64,000 nucleotides of DNA from AC-37 sp036386455 (GCA_036386455.1 DASVVS010000119.1:1-64000), one strand, 5' to 3'. Shown: positions 11,937-21,254, numbered from the stretch's first letter. Notes: generated by a model not told the origin, from the sequence alone. Program-made: numbers and translations.

Positions 11937-12003
11937 ACGGCGCGGCAGTGTGCCAGAAGCGGTTACCCCATTTCAAGGGGTCCGTCGCGACCTGGCGCGT
12001 CAG

Positions 12004-12009
12004 TAGTCT
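12004..12009 (+). promoter_or_regulatory. -10-like TAGTCT upstream of purB
   Basis: TANNNT hexamer ending 7 bases before the GTG start of purB; no Shine-Dalgarno sequence is seen. A stem ACCCC/GGGGT (11965-11981) lies just upstream and could be an operator. Confidence 0.42.
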
Positions 12010-12016
12010 CGACACC

Positions 12017-13321
12017 GTGATCGCGCGCTACACGCGGCCGGAGATCGGCGCCGTCTGGACCGACGAGGCCCGGATGGAGGCGTGGCGGCGGGTGGAGGTC
12101 GCCGCGTGCGAGGAGATGGACGGCCCCACGCCCGAGGACCTCGAAGGCATCCGCGCCGCCACCTTCACGGTCGAGGCCGTGAACGAGCGCGAGAAGGTGA
12201 CCGACCACGACATGGCGGCCTTCGTGGACGTGCTCTCGGAGTCCGCCGGGCCGGGCGGGCGCTGGATCCACTTCGGCCTCACGAGCTCCGACGTGCTCGA
12301 CACCGCGCTGGCCCTCCAGGTCCGCGCCGCCGGCGAGATCGTGCTGCGCGGAGCGCGCGAGCTGCGCTCCGCGCTCGTCGCGCGCGCGAGAGAGCATCGG
12401 GACACGCTGTGCGTGGGGCGCACCCACGGCGTGCACGCCGAGCCCACCACGTTCGGCGTCAAGCTCGCCGGCTTCGCCTTCGAGGCCGACCGCAACCTCG
12501 GCCGGCTCGAGCGCGCGTTCGAGCAGGCGTCGGTGGGGGCGATCTCGGGGGCGGTCGGCACCTACGCCGCCACCTCGCCGGACTTCGAGCGGCGCGTGCT
12601 GGAGCGCCTGGAGCTGCGGGCGGAGGAGGTCTCGACCCAGGTGGTCGCGCGTGACCGGCACGCGGAGCTGGTGGCGGCCATAGCGCTCGCCGGCGCCGGA
12701 CTCGAGCGCTTCGCCACCGAGATCCGCCACCTGCAGCGCACCGAGGTGCGCGAGGTCGAGGAGCCGTTCCGCGCCGGGCAGAAGGGCTCGTCGGCGATGC
12801 CGCACAAGCGCAACCCGATCGTGTCGGAGCGGCTCACCGGGATCGCGCGGCTGCTGCGCGGGTACTCGCAGGCGTCGACCGAGAACGTCGCGCTGTGGCA
12901 CGAGCGCGACATCTCGCACTCGTCGGTCGAGCGGGTCACGCTGCCGGACGCGACGATCCTGATCGACTACGCGCAGTCGCTCGCCCTGCGGGTGGTCAAC
13001 GGGATGACGGTGCGCGAGGACCGGATGCTCGCGAACCTGGAGGCGACTCACGGCGCCCTGTACTCGCAGCGCGCGCTGCTGGCGCTCGTGGAGTCGGGCC
13101 GCACCCGCGACGAGGCCTACCGGATCGTGCAGGAGCACGCGCAGCGGGCCTGGGACACCGGCACGCATTTTCGCGAGCTGCTGGCGGCCGCGGCACCGGA
13201 GCTGGACCTCGACGCGATCTTCGACCCGTCGGCCTTCGTGCGCCACGCGCACGAGATCGTGGGGCGGCTCGAGGCGCTGGAGCCGGAGCCGAGCGAGCGC
13301 GTGGCGCCCGCGACCGCCTAG
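12017..13321 (+). CDS. purB: Adenylosuccinate lyase
   Basis: Cleaves SAICAR to AICAR and adenylosuccinate to AMP, each releasing fumarate. 434 residues of the fumarase/aspartase superfamily. HFGLTSSDVLDTAL holds the substrate-binding loop, GRTHGVHAEPTTFG the general-acid His, and the signature GSSAMPHKRNPIVSE the mobile catalytic Ser loop. The start GTG 12017 matches the family N-terminus (IARYTRPEI). It is a single gene flanked by convergent and divergent neighbours, with a likely leaderless promoter. Confidence 0.96.
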   Translation: MIARYTRPEIGAVWTDEARMEAWRRVEVAACEEMDGPTPEDLEGIRAATFTVEAVNEREKVTDHDMAAFVDVLSESAGPGGRWIHFGLTSSDVLDTALALQVRAAGEIVLRGARELRSALVARAREHRDTLCVGRTHGVHAEPTTFGVKLAGFAFEADRNLGRLERAFEQASVGAISGAVGTYAATSPDFERRVLERLELRAEEVSTQVVARDRHAELVAAIALAGAGLERFATEIRHLQRTEVREVEEPFRAGQKGSSAMPHKRNPIVSERLTGIARLLRGYSQASTENVALWHERDISHSSVERVTLPDATILIDYAQSLALRVVNGMTVREDRMLANLEATHGALYSQRALLALVESGRTRDEAYRIVQEHAQRAWDTGTHFRELLAAAAPELDLDAIFDPSAFVRHAHEIVGRLEALEPEPSERVAPATA

Positions 13322-13339
13322 ACGCCGGCGACCGCCTGG

Positions 13340-13741
13340 CTAGACGCCGATCATCCGCGGGTGGTCGATCGCCGGGCAGCGGTCCATGACCACGTCGAGC
13401 CCGGCCTCCTCGGCGCGCTTCGCGGCCGCCGGGTCGATCACCCCGAGCTGCATCCAGACCGCCTTCGCCCCGATCGCGATCGCCTCGTCCACGTGCGCGC
13501 CGGCGAGCTCGCTCCGGCGGAAGACGTCCACCACGTCGACCGGCTCGCCGATCGAGGCGAGGTCCGGGAAGCAGTCCGGGTGCTCGTCGCAGGCGTTCGG
13601 GTTGACCCGGATCACGCGGTAGCCGCGGCTCTCGAGGAAGCTCGCGACGCGGTTCGAGTCGCGCATCCGGCTGGGCGACCAGCCCACCACCGCCCAGGTC
13701 CGGTACTCGGTGAGGATCTTTCGCGCCAGTTCTTGGCTCAC
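13340..13741 (-). CDS. CoA-binding Rossmann protein (YccU-like)
   Basis: 133 residues covering the entire CoA_binding_2 domain: TWAVVGWSPSRMRDSNRVASFLESRGYRVIRVNPN, then FPDLASIGEPVDVVDVFRR and VWMQLGVIDPAA. It resembles the CoA-binding domain of succinyl-CoA synthetase alpha and E. coli YccU. Cytoplasmic; physiological role unknown. The start is GTG 13741 with a TATGCT hexamer 6 bases upstream. It converges on purB; the two stops are separated by a short imperfect tandem duplication (13310-13349). Confidence 0.88.
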   Translation of the reverse strand: MSQELARKILTEYRTWAVVGWSPSRMRDSNRVASFLESRGYRVIRVNPNACDEHPDCFPDLASIGEPVDVVDVFRRSELAGAHVDEAIAIGAKAVWMQLGVIDPAAAKRAEEAGLDVVMDRCPAIDHPRMIGV

Positions 13742-13747
13742 GCGCCG

Positions 13748-13753
13748 AGCATA
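13748..13753 (-). promoter_or_regulatory. -10-like TATGCT for CoA-binding gene
   Basis: On the minus strand TATGCT ends 6 bases before the GTG start at 13741; no ribosome site is present, so a leaderless message is likely. Confidence 0.42.
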
Positions 13754-13803
13754 CGCCTCGCTCTTTGCGCGAATCCGCCCCCGGTGGCGACCACTCCCCG
13801 ATC

Positions 13804-13809
13804 TACACT
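13804..13809 (+). promoter_or_regulatory. -10-like TACACT upstream of purC
   Basis: TACACT ends 6 bases before the purC ATG. No ribosome site is present. This is the probable promoter of the purC-S-Q-L-F operon, giving a leaderless first gene. Confidence 0.5.
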
Positions 13810-13815
13810 CGCCCC

Positions 13816-14703
13816 ATGAGCACAGCCGCCACGCTCGAAGGCCACAAGCTGCTCGCCTCAGGCAAGGTCCGCGAGATCTACGACGAGGGCGATCGCCTGC
13901 TTATGGTGGCCTCCGACCGCATCTCCACATACGACGTGATCCACCCCACGCCGATCCCCGGCAAGGGCGAGGTCCTCACCGGCATCTCGGCCTTCTGGTT
14001 CGAGCGGACCGGCCACATCGTCCCGAACCACGTGGTCTCGTACACCGAGGGCGTGCCCGAGGAGGTGCGCGGCCGCGCGATGCTGGTCGAGCGCCTCGAG
14101 ATGTTCCCGGTCGAGTGCGTGGTCCGCGGCTACATCACCGGGTCGGGCTGGAAGGACTACCAGCGCACCGGCGCGGTCTGCGGCGTCGAGCTGCCCGAGG
14201 GCCTGGTCGAGTCCGAGCAGCTCCCCGAGCCGATCTTCACCCCCGCCACGAAGGCGGAGGTCGGCGACCACGACGAGAACGTGACCTTCGACCAGGCCGC
14301 CGAGATCATCGGCGACCGCCCGCTCCTCGAGGAGCTGCGGCGCCTGTCGATCGAGCTCTACACGTTCGCCTCCGAGCACGCCCGCAGCCGCGGGATCATC
14401 CTCGCCGACACCAAGTTCGAGTTCGGGCGCGACCGCCAGGGCCGGATCGTGGTGGGCGACGAGGTGCTCACCCCGGACTCCTCGCGCTTCTGGCCGGCCG
14501 ACACCTACGAGCCGGGCAAGGGGCAGCCGTCGTTCGACAAGCAGTACGTGCGCGACTGGGCCTCCGGCTCCGGCTGGGACAAGTCGCCCCCCGCGCCCGC
14601 GTTGCCCGACGACGTGATCGAGGGCACCCGCCAGCGCTACCGCGAGGCCTACGAGAAGATCACCGGGGAGCCGTTCGAGGCGTGGCTCAAGCGCGCGTCC
14701 TGA
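13816..14703 (+). CDS. purC: SAICAR synthetase
   Basis: Joins aspartate to CAIR with ATP. 295 residues: SGKVREIYD at the start, VASDRISTYDVIHPTPIPGKG, the signature VVRGYITGSGWKDY, and ILADTKFEFG with the catalytic/metal Asp. It is of the longer type (about 300 residues). First gene of purC-S-Q-L-F; the purS start lies inside its last codons (22-base overlap). Typical in length and motifs. Confidence 0.96.
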   Translation: MSTAATLEGHKLLASGKVREIYDEGDRLLMVASDRISTYDVIHPTPIPGKGEVLTGISAFWFERTGHIVPNHVVSYTEGVPEEVRGRAMLVERLEMFPVECVVRGYITGSGWKDYQRTGAVCGVELPEGLVESEQLPEPIFTPATKAEVGDHDENVTFDQAAEIIGDRPLLEELRRLSIELYTFASEHARSRGIILADTKFEFGRDRQGRIVVGDEVLTPDSSRFWPADTYEPGKGQPSFDKQYVRDWASGSGWDKSPPAPALPDDVIEGTRQRYREAYEKITGEPFEAWLKRAS

Positions 14704-14924
14704 TCCGGCCGAAGGAGGGGATCCTCGATCCCCAGGGCCAGACGGTCGAGCGCGCGCTGCCGCAGCTCGGCTTCAGCGGCGCCTCGCACGTGCGGATCGG
14801 ACGGCTCGTGGAGCTGGAGGTCGACGACCCGAGCCAGCTTCCCGAGATGTGCGAGAAGCTGCTCGCCAACACGCTGATCGAGGACTACGAGGTGGAGATC
14901 CTCTCCGCGGACGGGCGCGCGTGA
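14682..14924 (+). CDS. purS: FGAM synthase subunit PurS
   Basis: A small 80-residue subunit that joins PurL and PurQ and supports ammonia transfer in FGAM synthase. Conserved features are KEGILDPQGQTVERALPQLGF and IGRLVELEVDD, ending near ANTLIEDYEVEI. The start GTG 14682 overlaps purC in another frame, with GGGGAG upstream; this start gives the normal length. The stop overlaps the purQ start (GTGA). Confidence 0.94.
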   Translation: MAQARVLIRPKEGILDPQGQTVERALPQLGFSGASHVRIGRLVELEVDDPSQLPEMCEKLLANTLIEDYEVEILSADGRA

Positions 14925-15580
14925 AGTTCGGGGTCCTGCGGTTCCCCGGCTCCTGTGACGAGGTCGACGCGCTCATGGCCTGCCGCCGCTTCGGCGACGC
15001 CGAGATCCTGTGGCACCAGGACCGGGACCTGAAGGGCGTCGACGCGGTGGTGGTGCCCGGCGGCTTCTCCTACGGCGACTACCTGCGCGCCGGCGCGCTG
15101 GCGCGGTTCTCTCCGGTGATGGAGGCGGTCGCCGACTTCGCGCGCGACGGCGGTCCCGTGCTCGGCATCTGCAACGGATTCCAGGTGCTCACGGAGGCCG
15201 GCCTGCTGCCGGGCGCGCTGCTCGACAACGCGGGCCTGAAGTTCGTCTGCCGCCAGGTGGACGTGATCGTGGAGCGGACCGACACCGGCTTCACGCGCGC
15301 GTGCGAGGAGGGTGAGCGGCTGTCGATCCCCACCAAGCACATGTCGGGCCGCTACTACGCCCCCGACGGCGAGCTCGACCAGCTCGAGGCGAACGGGCAG
15401 GTGGTCTTCCGCTACGCGTCCGGCCAGAACCCGAACGGCTCGCTCCGCGACATCGCCGGGGTGTGCAACGAGGGCCGCAACGTCGTCGGCCTGATGCCCC
15501 ATCCGGAGCACGCGGTCGATCCGGTCCTCGGGTCCGCCGACGGCGCCAAGCTCTTCGCGGCGGAGCCCGTCCCCGCGTGA
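14921..15580 (+). CDS. purQ: FGAM synthase glutaminase subunit PurQ
   Basis: 219-residue class I glutamine amidotransferase that feeds ammonia to PurL. The nucleophile Cys is in GGPVLGICNGFQVL; the His and Glu of the triad are in LMPHPEHA. The N-terminal FGVLRFPGSCDE and GGFSYGDYLRAGALA match PurQ. GTGA overlaps join it to purS before and purL after, so the three subunits should be made in step. Confidence 0.96.
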   Translation: MKFGVLRFPGSCDEVDALMACRRFGDAEILWHQDRDLKGVDAVVVPGGFSYGDYLRAGALARFSPVMEAVADFARDGGPVLGICNGFQVLTEAGLLPGALLDNAGLKFVCRQVDVIVERTDTGFTRACEEGERLSIPTKHMSGRYYAPDGELDQLEANGQVVFRYASGQNPNGSLRDIAGVCNEGRNVVGLMPHPEHAVDPVLGSADGAKLFAAEPVPA

Positions 15581-17799
15581 ACCCGTCCGCCACCGCCGAG
15601 CCGCGCCACCGCCAGCTCGGGCTGACGGACGCGGAGTACGACCTGATCGTCGACAAGCTCGGCCGCGAGCCGAACGAGGTCGAGCTGGCCGTGTTCAGCC
15701 TGATGTGGTCCGAGCACTGCGCCTACAAGCACTCGAAGAAGCTGCTGCGCACGCTGCCCACGGAGGGACCGGCCGTGGTGATGGGCCCGGGCGAGAACGC
15801 GGGCGCGGTCGACGTGGGCGACGGCATGGCGGTCGCCTTCAAGGTCGAGTCGCACAACCACCCGAGCGCGGTCGAGCCGTTCCAGGGAGCGGCCACCGGC
15901 GTCGGCGGGATCCTGCGCGACGTGTTCGCCATCGGGGCGCGGCCGATCGCGATCCTCGACTCGCTCCGCTTCGGCGAGCTCGACTCGCCCCGGTCCCGCT
16001 ACCTCCTGGAGCGCGCGGTCGCCGGGATCGGTCACTACGGCAACTCGATCGGCGTCGGGACCGTGGGCGGCGAGGTCTACTTCGAGGGTCCGTACGAGCA
16101 CAACTGCCTCGTCAACGCGATGTGCCTCGGGATCGCGCCGCAGGAGCGCCTCACCCGCAGCGCGGCCGCGGGCGTCGGCAACCACCTGGTGCTGATGGGC
16201 GCGCTCACCGGCCGCGACGGCATCGGCGGCGCCTCCGTGCTCGCCAGCGCCGAGCTCGACGAGGACGACGAGTCCAAGCGCCCCAGCGTCCAGATCGGCG
16301 ACCCGTTCGAGGAGAAGAAGCTGCTCGAGTGCTGCCTCGAGCTGCTCGACGCGGGCCTGCTCGAGTCGCTCCAGGACCTCGGGGCGGCGGGCCTCTCCTC
16401 GAGCTCGTCGGAGATGGCCTCGAAGGGCGAGGTCGGGATCGACATCGACGTCGCTCGCGTGCCGCTGCGCGAGGAGGACATGGAGCCCTTCGAGATCATG
16501 GTCTCGGAGTCGCAGGAGCGGATGCTGTGCGTGGTCGCGCCGGAGCGGCTCGACGCCGTGCTCGGGCTGTGCGCCAAGTGGGAGGTCAAGGCGACCGCGA
16601 TCGGCACGGTCACCGACTCGCGCCGGCTGCGCGTGACGTGCGGCGACGAGGTGGTGGGCGACATGCCGGTCGAGGCCCTCGTGGACGACTGCCCGCTCTA
16701 CGACCTCGAGCCGGAAGAGCCGAGCGAGCCGGTCTACCCGGCGCCCCGCGCGCGCGTGAAGGAGGACACCCCGGCCGAGGAGCTGCTGCTCGCGCTGCTC
16801 GGCTCGCCGAGCCTGGCCAGCAAGCGCTGGGTGATCGAGCAGTACGACTCGCTCGTCGGCTCGCGCACCGCGCGCCGGCCCGAGGCGGCCGACGCCGCCG
16901 TGCTGCTCCTCAAGCAGGAGGGCGAGGGCGGGGCGCTCGCGGTCTCGATCGACGGCAACGGGCGCCGCGTGGCCTGCGAGCCGTACGCCGGCACCGTGGA
17001 GACCGTGCTCGAGTGCGCGGCCAACCTCGCCGCGGTCGGCGCCGAGCCGCTCGGCCTCACCAACTGCCTCAACTTCGGCAATCCCGAGAAGCCGCACATC
17101 GCGTGGCAGCTCTCGGAGTCCGTGCGCGGGCTGGGCGACGCCTGCCGCGCGCTCGGCGTGCCGGTCGTGGGCGGCAACGTCTCGCTCTACAACGAGGGCG
17201 CCGAGGGCCCGATCTACCCCACGCCGGTGATCGGGATCGTCGGCACGCTGCCGGACCCGCGCCGCGCCGGCCGGATCGGCTTCGCGGGGGAGGGCCACGC
17301 GATAGCGCTGATCGGCGCCTTCATGCCGGGGCTCGCGGGGTCGGAGGCGGCCAAGCTGCTCGGCCGCCCGCTCGAGCCGCTGCGCACCCCGGATCTGGCC
17401 GCGCACGCGCGCACCCAGGCGTTCGTCCGCGAGGCCGTCCGCTCAGGCCGGCTCGCGTCGGCCCACGACGTGGCCGACGGCGGGATCGCCTGCGCCGTGG
17501 CGGAGTCCTGCATCGCGGGCGGGATCGGCGCCAGCGTGCGCTGGGGCTACGCCGAGCAGGCCGAGCCGGAGGACCACCGCGCCATCCTCTTCGGGGAGGG
17601 TCCCGGCGGCTTCGTGGTCAGCGGCACCCCCGACGACCTCCGCGAGCTGGCGGCCGAGGCGGGCGGCGTGCCGTTCGTGAGTCTCGGGACCGTTGGGGGG
17701 AACCGGCTGGAATTCGCCGGTTCCGATGCTAGGCTCGCCCTGCCGGTCGAGGCTCTCCGATCCGCTCACGAGCAGGCTCTCCCCCGGCTCCTTCAGTGA
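15577..17799 (+). CDS. purL: FGAM synthase large subunit PurL
   Basis: The 740-residue ATP-using subunit of the three-part FGAM synthase; converts FGAR to FGAM. It is the short (bacillus-type) PurL rather than the 1,300-residue fused form. Motifs: SLMWSEHCAYKHSKK, KVESHNHPSAVEPFQGAATG and VGGNVSLYNE, with the repeated AIRS-type halves. The GTG start overlaps the purQ stop, and the stop overlaps purF (GTGA). Confidence 0.96.
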   Translation: MNPSATAEPRHRQLGLTDAEYDLIVDKLGREPNEVELAVFSLMWSEHCAYKHSKKLLRTLPTEGPAVVMGPGENAGAVDVGDGMAVAFKVESHNHPSAVEPFQGAATGVGGILRDVFAIGARPIAILDSLRFGELDSPRSRYLLERAVAGIGHYGNSIGVGTVGGEVYFEGPYEHNCLVNAMCLGIAPQERLTRSAAAGVGNHLVLMGALTGRDGIGGASVLASAELDEDDESKRPSVQIGDPFEEKKLLECCLELLDAGLLESLQDLGAAGLSSSSSEMASKGEVGIDIDVARVPLREEDMEPFEIMVSESQERMLCVVAPERLDAVLGLCAKWEVKATAIGTVTDSRRLRVTCGDEVVGDMPVEALVDDCPLYDLEPEEPSEPVYPAPRARVKEDTPAEELLLALLGSPSLASKRWVIEQYDSLVGSRTARRPEAADAAVLLLKQEGEGGALAVSIDGNGRRVACEPYAGTVETVLECAANLAAVGAEPLGLTNCLNFGNPEKPHIAWQLSESVRGLGDACRALGVPVVGGNVSLYNEGAEGPIYPTPVIGIVGTLPDPRRAGRIGFAGEGHAIALIGAFMPGLAGSEAAKLLGRPLEPLRTPDLAAHARTQAFVREAVRSGRLASAHDVADGGIACAVAESCIAGGIGASVRWGYAEQAEPEDHRAILFGEGPGGFVVSGTPDDLRELAAEAGGVPFVSLGTVGGNRLEFAGSDARLALPVEALRSAHEQALPRLLQ

Positions 17800-19232
17800 C
17801 CCCTACGGACCCAATCCAGTTCCGTGACGGGCCGCGCGACGAGTGTGGCGTGTTCGGTGTGTACGCGCCCGAGTCCGAGGTCGCGAGGCTCGCGTACTTC
17901 GCGCTGTACGCGCTCCAGCACCGCGGCCAGGAGTCCGCGGGGATCGCCACCTGCGAGGGCGGCGAGCTCATCGCGCTGCGCGAGCAGGGCCTCGTGTCCC
18001 AGGTCTTCGACGAGTCCAAGCTGCGCGCGCTGCCCGGCGGGCACGCGATCGGCCACGTCCGCTACTCGACCACCGGATCCTCGGCCTGGGCCAACGCGCA
18101 GCCGATCCACCGCTCCGACCACCACAACGTCGCCCTCGCCCACAACGGCAACCTGATCAACGCGGTCGAGCTGCACGCGGAGCTGGGCGAGCGCGGCGTG
18201 CGCTTCAGCTCCACCTCGGACTCCGAGATCATCGCGGCGCTGATCTCGACCCACCCGGCCGACTCGGTGGCCGACGCGATCGAGGACATCCTGCCGCGGC
18301 TCGAGGGCGCGTTCTCGACGGTCGTGATGACCACCGAGGGCGTCTACGCCTTCCGCGACGGCGCGGGGCTGCGGCCGATGGCGCTGGGCCGGCTCGGCGA
18401 CCGCTACTGCGTGGCCTCGGAGAGCTGCGCGTTCGACATCATCGGCGCGGAGTTCCTGCGCGAGGTGCTGCCGGGCGAGATGCTGGCGCTGACCGAGCGC
18501 GGGATCGACACGCGCCAGGTGATCGAGTCGGACCGCCGCTCGTTCTGCGTGTTCGAGCACATCTACTTCGCGCGCCCCGACAGCCAGCTCGAGGGCCGCC
18601 GCACCCAGGTCTCGCGCACGAAGATGGGCGAGATCCTGTGGCGCGAGTCGCCGGTCGAGGCCGACCTCGTGATCGCGGTGCCGGACTCCGGCAACCCGGC
18701 GGCGAACGGCTACGCCCAGGCATCGGGCATCCACAAGGACGACGGGCTGATCAAGAACCGCTACGTCCAGCGCACGTTCATCCAGCCCGGCCAGGAGCTG
18801 CGCAAGCACGGCCTGCGGATGAAGTTCAACCCGCTGCCGGAGGTCGTCGGCGGGCGGCGCGTGGTGGTGGTCGACGACTCGATCGTCCGCGGCAACACCA
18901 CCCGCCAGATCATCGGGATGCTGCGCGACGCGGGCGCCAGCGAGGTCCACCTGCGGATCTCGGCGCCGCCGATCCGCCACCCATGTCACTACGGGGTCGA
19001 CATGTCGACCCGCCAGGAGATGATCGCCCACGACCGCTCGGTCGACGAGGTCGCGCGCGAGCTCGGTGCCGACTCGCTCGCCTACCTCTCGCTCGAGGGT
19101 CTCTACGAGGCGATCGGCTCCACCCGCGAGACACACTGCGACGCCTGCTTCACCGGCGACTACCCGCTCGAGCGCACGGAGCGCGGGAACGGGAAGTTCG
19201 CGCTGGAGGAGCTGGCGGTCGTGAACGCCTGA
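17796..19232 (+). CDS. purF: Amidophosphoribosyltransferase
   Basis: First committed step of purine synthesis: PRPP plus glutamine to phosphoribosylamine. 478 residues. A 16-residue propeptide precedes the nucleophile (DECGVFGVY, Cys17), which is normally exposed by self-cleavage. Glutaminase motifs are HRGQESAG and HNGNL; the PRPP loop is VVVVDDSIVRGNTTRQI. Cysteines at CVFEHIYFARPD, PPIRHPCHYG and HCDACF match the four [4Fe-4S] ligands of Bacillus subtilis PurF, so an oxygen-sensitive cluster is expected. Last gene of the purC-F run. Confidence 0.97.
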   Translation: MTPTDPIQFRDGPRDECGVFGVYAPESEVARLAYFALYALQHRGQESAGIATCEGGELIALREQGLVSQVFDESKLRALPGGHAIGHVRYSTTGSSAWANAQPIHRSDHHNVALAHNGNLINAVELHAELGERGVRFSSTSDSEIIAALISTHPADSVADAIEDILPRLEGAFSTVVMTTEGVYAFRDGAGLRPMALGRLGDRYCVASESCAFDIIGAEFLREVLPGEMLALTERGIDTRQVIESDRRSFCVFEHIYFARPDSQLEGRRTQVSRTKMGEILWRESPVEADLVIAVPDSGNPAANGYAQASGIHKDDGLIKNRYVQRTFIQPGQELRKHGLRMKFNPLPEVVGGRRVVVVDDSIVRGNTTRQIIGMLRDAGASEVHLRISAPPIRHPCHYGVDMSTRQEMIAHDRSVDEVARELGADSLAYLSLEGLYEAIGSTRETHCDACFTGDYPLERTERGNGKFALEELAVVNA

Positions 19233-19254
19233 CGGCCCGGGTCGCTGGCGCACG

Positions 19255-19260
19255 TACACT
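19255..19260 (+). promoter_or_regulatory. -10-like TACACT
   Basis: TACACT ends 8 bases before the GTG start of the membrane-anchored protein at 19269; no ribosome site is seen. Confidence 0.42.
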
Positions 19261-19268
19261 CGCGCCCG

Positions 19269-19832
19269 GTGGGTGAGGGCAGCGAGTGGATCCGGAACGC
19301 CGGCGCCGCGCTGGGTGTCGTGGTGGCGCTGGCCGCCGTCATCGGGGTCCTGTTCGCCGCGGGAGTCCTCGGATCGGACGATTCGGCCGAGTGCGATCCA
19401 GAGCGCCCGTTCCAGCGCACGCCTCCCGCCGGCATGGCCTACGGCTCGGCCACGCCAGAGCTGACCGATCGCTTCATAGGACACGTCCGCGGGGCCGGCG
19501 CGGAGGACTTCGGCCAGGACGACATCGAGATCCGGGTCGTGCTGCGCGCGGGCGCGTATCTCGGGAACGCGACGTCGATGCGGGTTCCCGGGGACATCAC
19601 GCCGGTACGGCTCCGTGACTACCTGAGCGCCGAGTTGTCGAAGGAGAGCGAGGGCGGGAGTGCACGCGACCTCGAGCTCGACGGCAAGCTGGTGAAGCTC
19701 GTCCGGATGAAGGTCGAGGACACGGAGGTCGTCGGGGTCATGGGAGCCGCCGGCTGCCGGTTCGTGATGATGCAGGGCATCGGCGAGGCGGACGTGGTGG
19801 CCGCGGCGCGGACGCTTCTCGCAGAGGACTAG
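19269..19832 (+). CDS. Membrane-anchored protein of unknown function
   Basis: 187 residues. One N-terminal transmembrane helix (about residues 11-33, GAALGVVVALAAVIGVLFAAGVLG) is followed by an extracytoplasmic domain of about 150 residues with two cysteines (SAECDPE and AAGCRFV) that could pair. No family is recognised. It lies 36 bases after purF but has its own promoter-like hexamer. Confidence 0.65.
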   Translation: MGEGSEWIRNAGAALGVVVALAAVIGVLFAAGVLGSDDSAECDPERPFQRTPPAGMAYGSATPELTDRFIGHVRGAGAEDFGQDDIEIRVVLRAGAYLGNATSMRVPGDITPVRLRDYLSAELSKESEGGSARDLELDGKLVKLVRMKVEDTEVVGVMGAAGCRFVMMQGIGEADVVAAARTLLAED

Positions 19833-19853
19833 GCGGGCCGAGCGCCGCCGGGT

Positions 19854-19859
19854 TACGCT
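19854..19859 (+). promoter_or_regulatory. -10-like TACGCT upstream of P450
   Basis: TACGCT ends 6 bases before the ATG of the cytochrome P450 gene. Confidence 0.4.
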
Positions 19860-19865
19860 GCGCCG

Positions 19866-21218
19866 ATGGAGCGCGCGCAGCTTCCCCCGGGCCCGCGGTT
19901 CGCTCCGCTCCAGGCGCTGCTGCTCGCGCGCGACCCGATCGCCTACCTGGAGCGCCAGCGGGCGCGGCACGGCGACGCGTTCACGATCCCGGTGCCCCTG
20001 TTCGGGAAGATCGCGTACTTCGCCCATCCCGACGCGGTGAGGGATGTCTTCCGCGGGGATCCGGCGGCGCTCCACGCGGGGGAGGCGAACGAGGGACCGC
20101 TCGGCCCCGTGCTCGGCACGAACTCGGTGATCGTCCTCGACGACGAGCCGCACATGCGCGAGCGCAAGCTCCTGCTGCCGCCCTTCCATGGCGACCGGAT
20201 GCACGAGTACGCGGCGACCTTCGAGGCGGCGGCGGCCGAGGAGGTGGCGCGCTGGCCGGTGGGCGAGCCGTTCGCGCTGCGGCCGCGCATGCAGGCGCTC
20301 TCGCTCGAGGTGCTGCTGCGCAGCGTCCTCGGCGTGACCGACCCCGGGCGGCTCGCGGAGTACCACCGCCGCGTGTCGCACATGATGAAGGTGAGCAACG
20401 CGATCGTCTGGGTGCAGGCGCTGAGGCGCGACCTCGGGCGGTGGAGCCCGTGGGGGCGGTTCGTGCGCGCGCGGGCGGAGTTCGACGAGCTCGTGCACGA
20501 GGAGATCGACCGCGGCCGGGCCGATCCCGCGCTCGCCGAGCGCGAGGACGTGCTCTCGCTGCTGCTCCAGGCGCGGCACGAGGATGGCAGCCCGATGTCG
20601 CGCGAGGAGCTGCGCGACGAGCTGGTGAGCGTAATCCTCGCCGGCCACGAGACGACGGCGACCGGCCTGAGCTGGTTCTTCGAGCGCGTGCTGCGCCACC
20701 AGCACGTCGAGCGGCGGCTGCGGGACGAGATGGCGGCCGGCGAGGAGGCGTACCTGGAGGCGACCGTGCGCGAGGTCTTCCGCGTGCGCCCGCCGTTCTT
20801 CGACGTGGTCCGCCGCACCACGCGGGACGTGGAGATCGGCGGCTGGACGATCCCGGCGCGGACGTTCATCGGGCTCTCGATCGTGCTCGTGCAGCGGCGG
20901 GCGGACGTCTACGAGGCCCCGCTCGAGTTCCGTCCCGAGCGCTTCCTCGGCGAGGCGCCCGGCGGCTACACCTGGATCCCGTTCGGCGGCGGCGTGCACC
21001 GCTGCATCGGCGCGGCCTTCTCGCTGCTCGAGATGAAGGTGATCGCGGGCACGATCCTCCGGCACGCGCGGCTCGGCGTTCCGGACGGGCGGCCTGAGCG
21101 CGCGAAGGCCCACCACGTGATGCTCGCGCCCGCGCGCGGGGCGCGGGTGGTGCTCGAAGAGCGCGTCGATCCCGCAACGTCCGTTACGGAATCGCAACGG
21201 AGTCGCGCGGCCGCGTGA
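19866..21218 (+). CDS. Cytochrome P450
   Basis: A 450-residue heme monooxygenase. The I-helix oxygen-activation motif is AGHETTA, the ExxR pair lies in EVFR, and the heme-binding loop FGGGVHRCIGAAF carries the thiolate ligand Cys380. The N-terminus (LPPGPR) and overall pattern resemble the CYP110/CYP102-like soluble bacterial P450s, without membrane anchor. No ferredoxin or reductase is adjacent, so redox partners must be elsewhere. Substrate unknown. It sits between purine genes with no evident link to them. Confidence 0.94.
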   Translation: MERAQLPPGPRFAPLQALLLARDPIAYLERQRARHGDAFTIPVPLFGKIAYFAHPDAVRDVFRGDPAALHAGEANEGPLGPVLGTNSVIVLDDEPHMRERKLLLPPFHGDRMHEYAATFEAAAAEEVARWPVGEPFALRPRMQALSLEVLLRSVLGVTDPGRLAEYHRRVSHMMKVSNAIVWVQALRRDLGRWSPWGRFVRARAEFDELVHEEIDRGRADPALAEREDVLSLLLQARHEDGSPMSREELRDELVSVILAGHETTATGLSWFFERVLRHQHVERRLRDEMAAGEEAYLEATVREVFRVRPPFFDVVRRTTRDVEIGGWTIPARTFIGLSIVLVQRRADVYEAPLEFRPERFLGEAPGGYTWIPFGGGVHRCIGAAFSLLEMKVIAGTILRHARLGVPDGRPERAKAHHVMLAPARGARVVLEERVDPATSVTESQRSRAAA

Positions 21219-21248
21219 AATAGCGCCCACTCCCGCCGATCGGGCCGG

Positions 21249-21254
21249 TACCTT
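21249..21254 (+). promoter_or_regulatory. -10-like TACCTT upstream of recQ
   Basis: TACCTT ends 6 bases before the GTG start of recQ; likely leaderless start of the recQ-purN-purH run. Confidence 0.42.

Noticed and set aside
17793..21230. Open frame of 1,145 codons on the minus strand opposite purF and P450
   Set aside because: No motifs; plus-strand PurF and P450 carry complete catalytic signatures.
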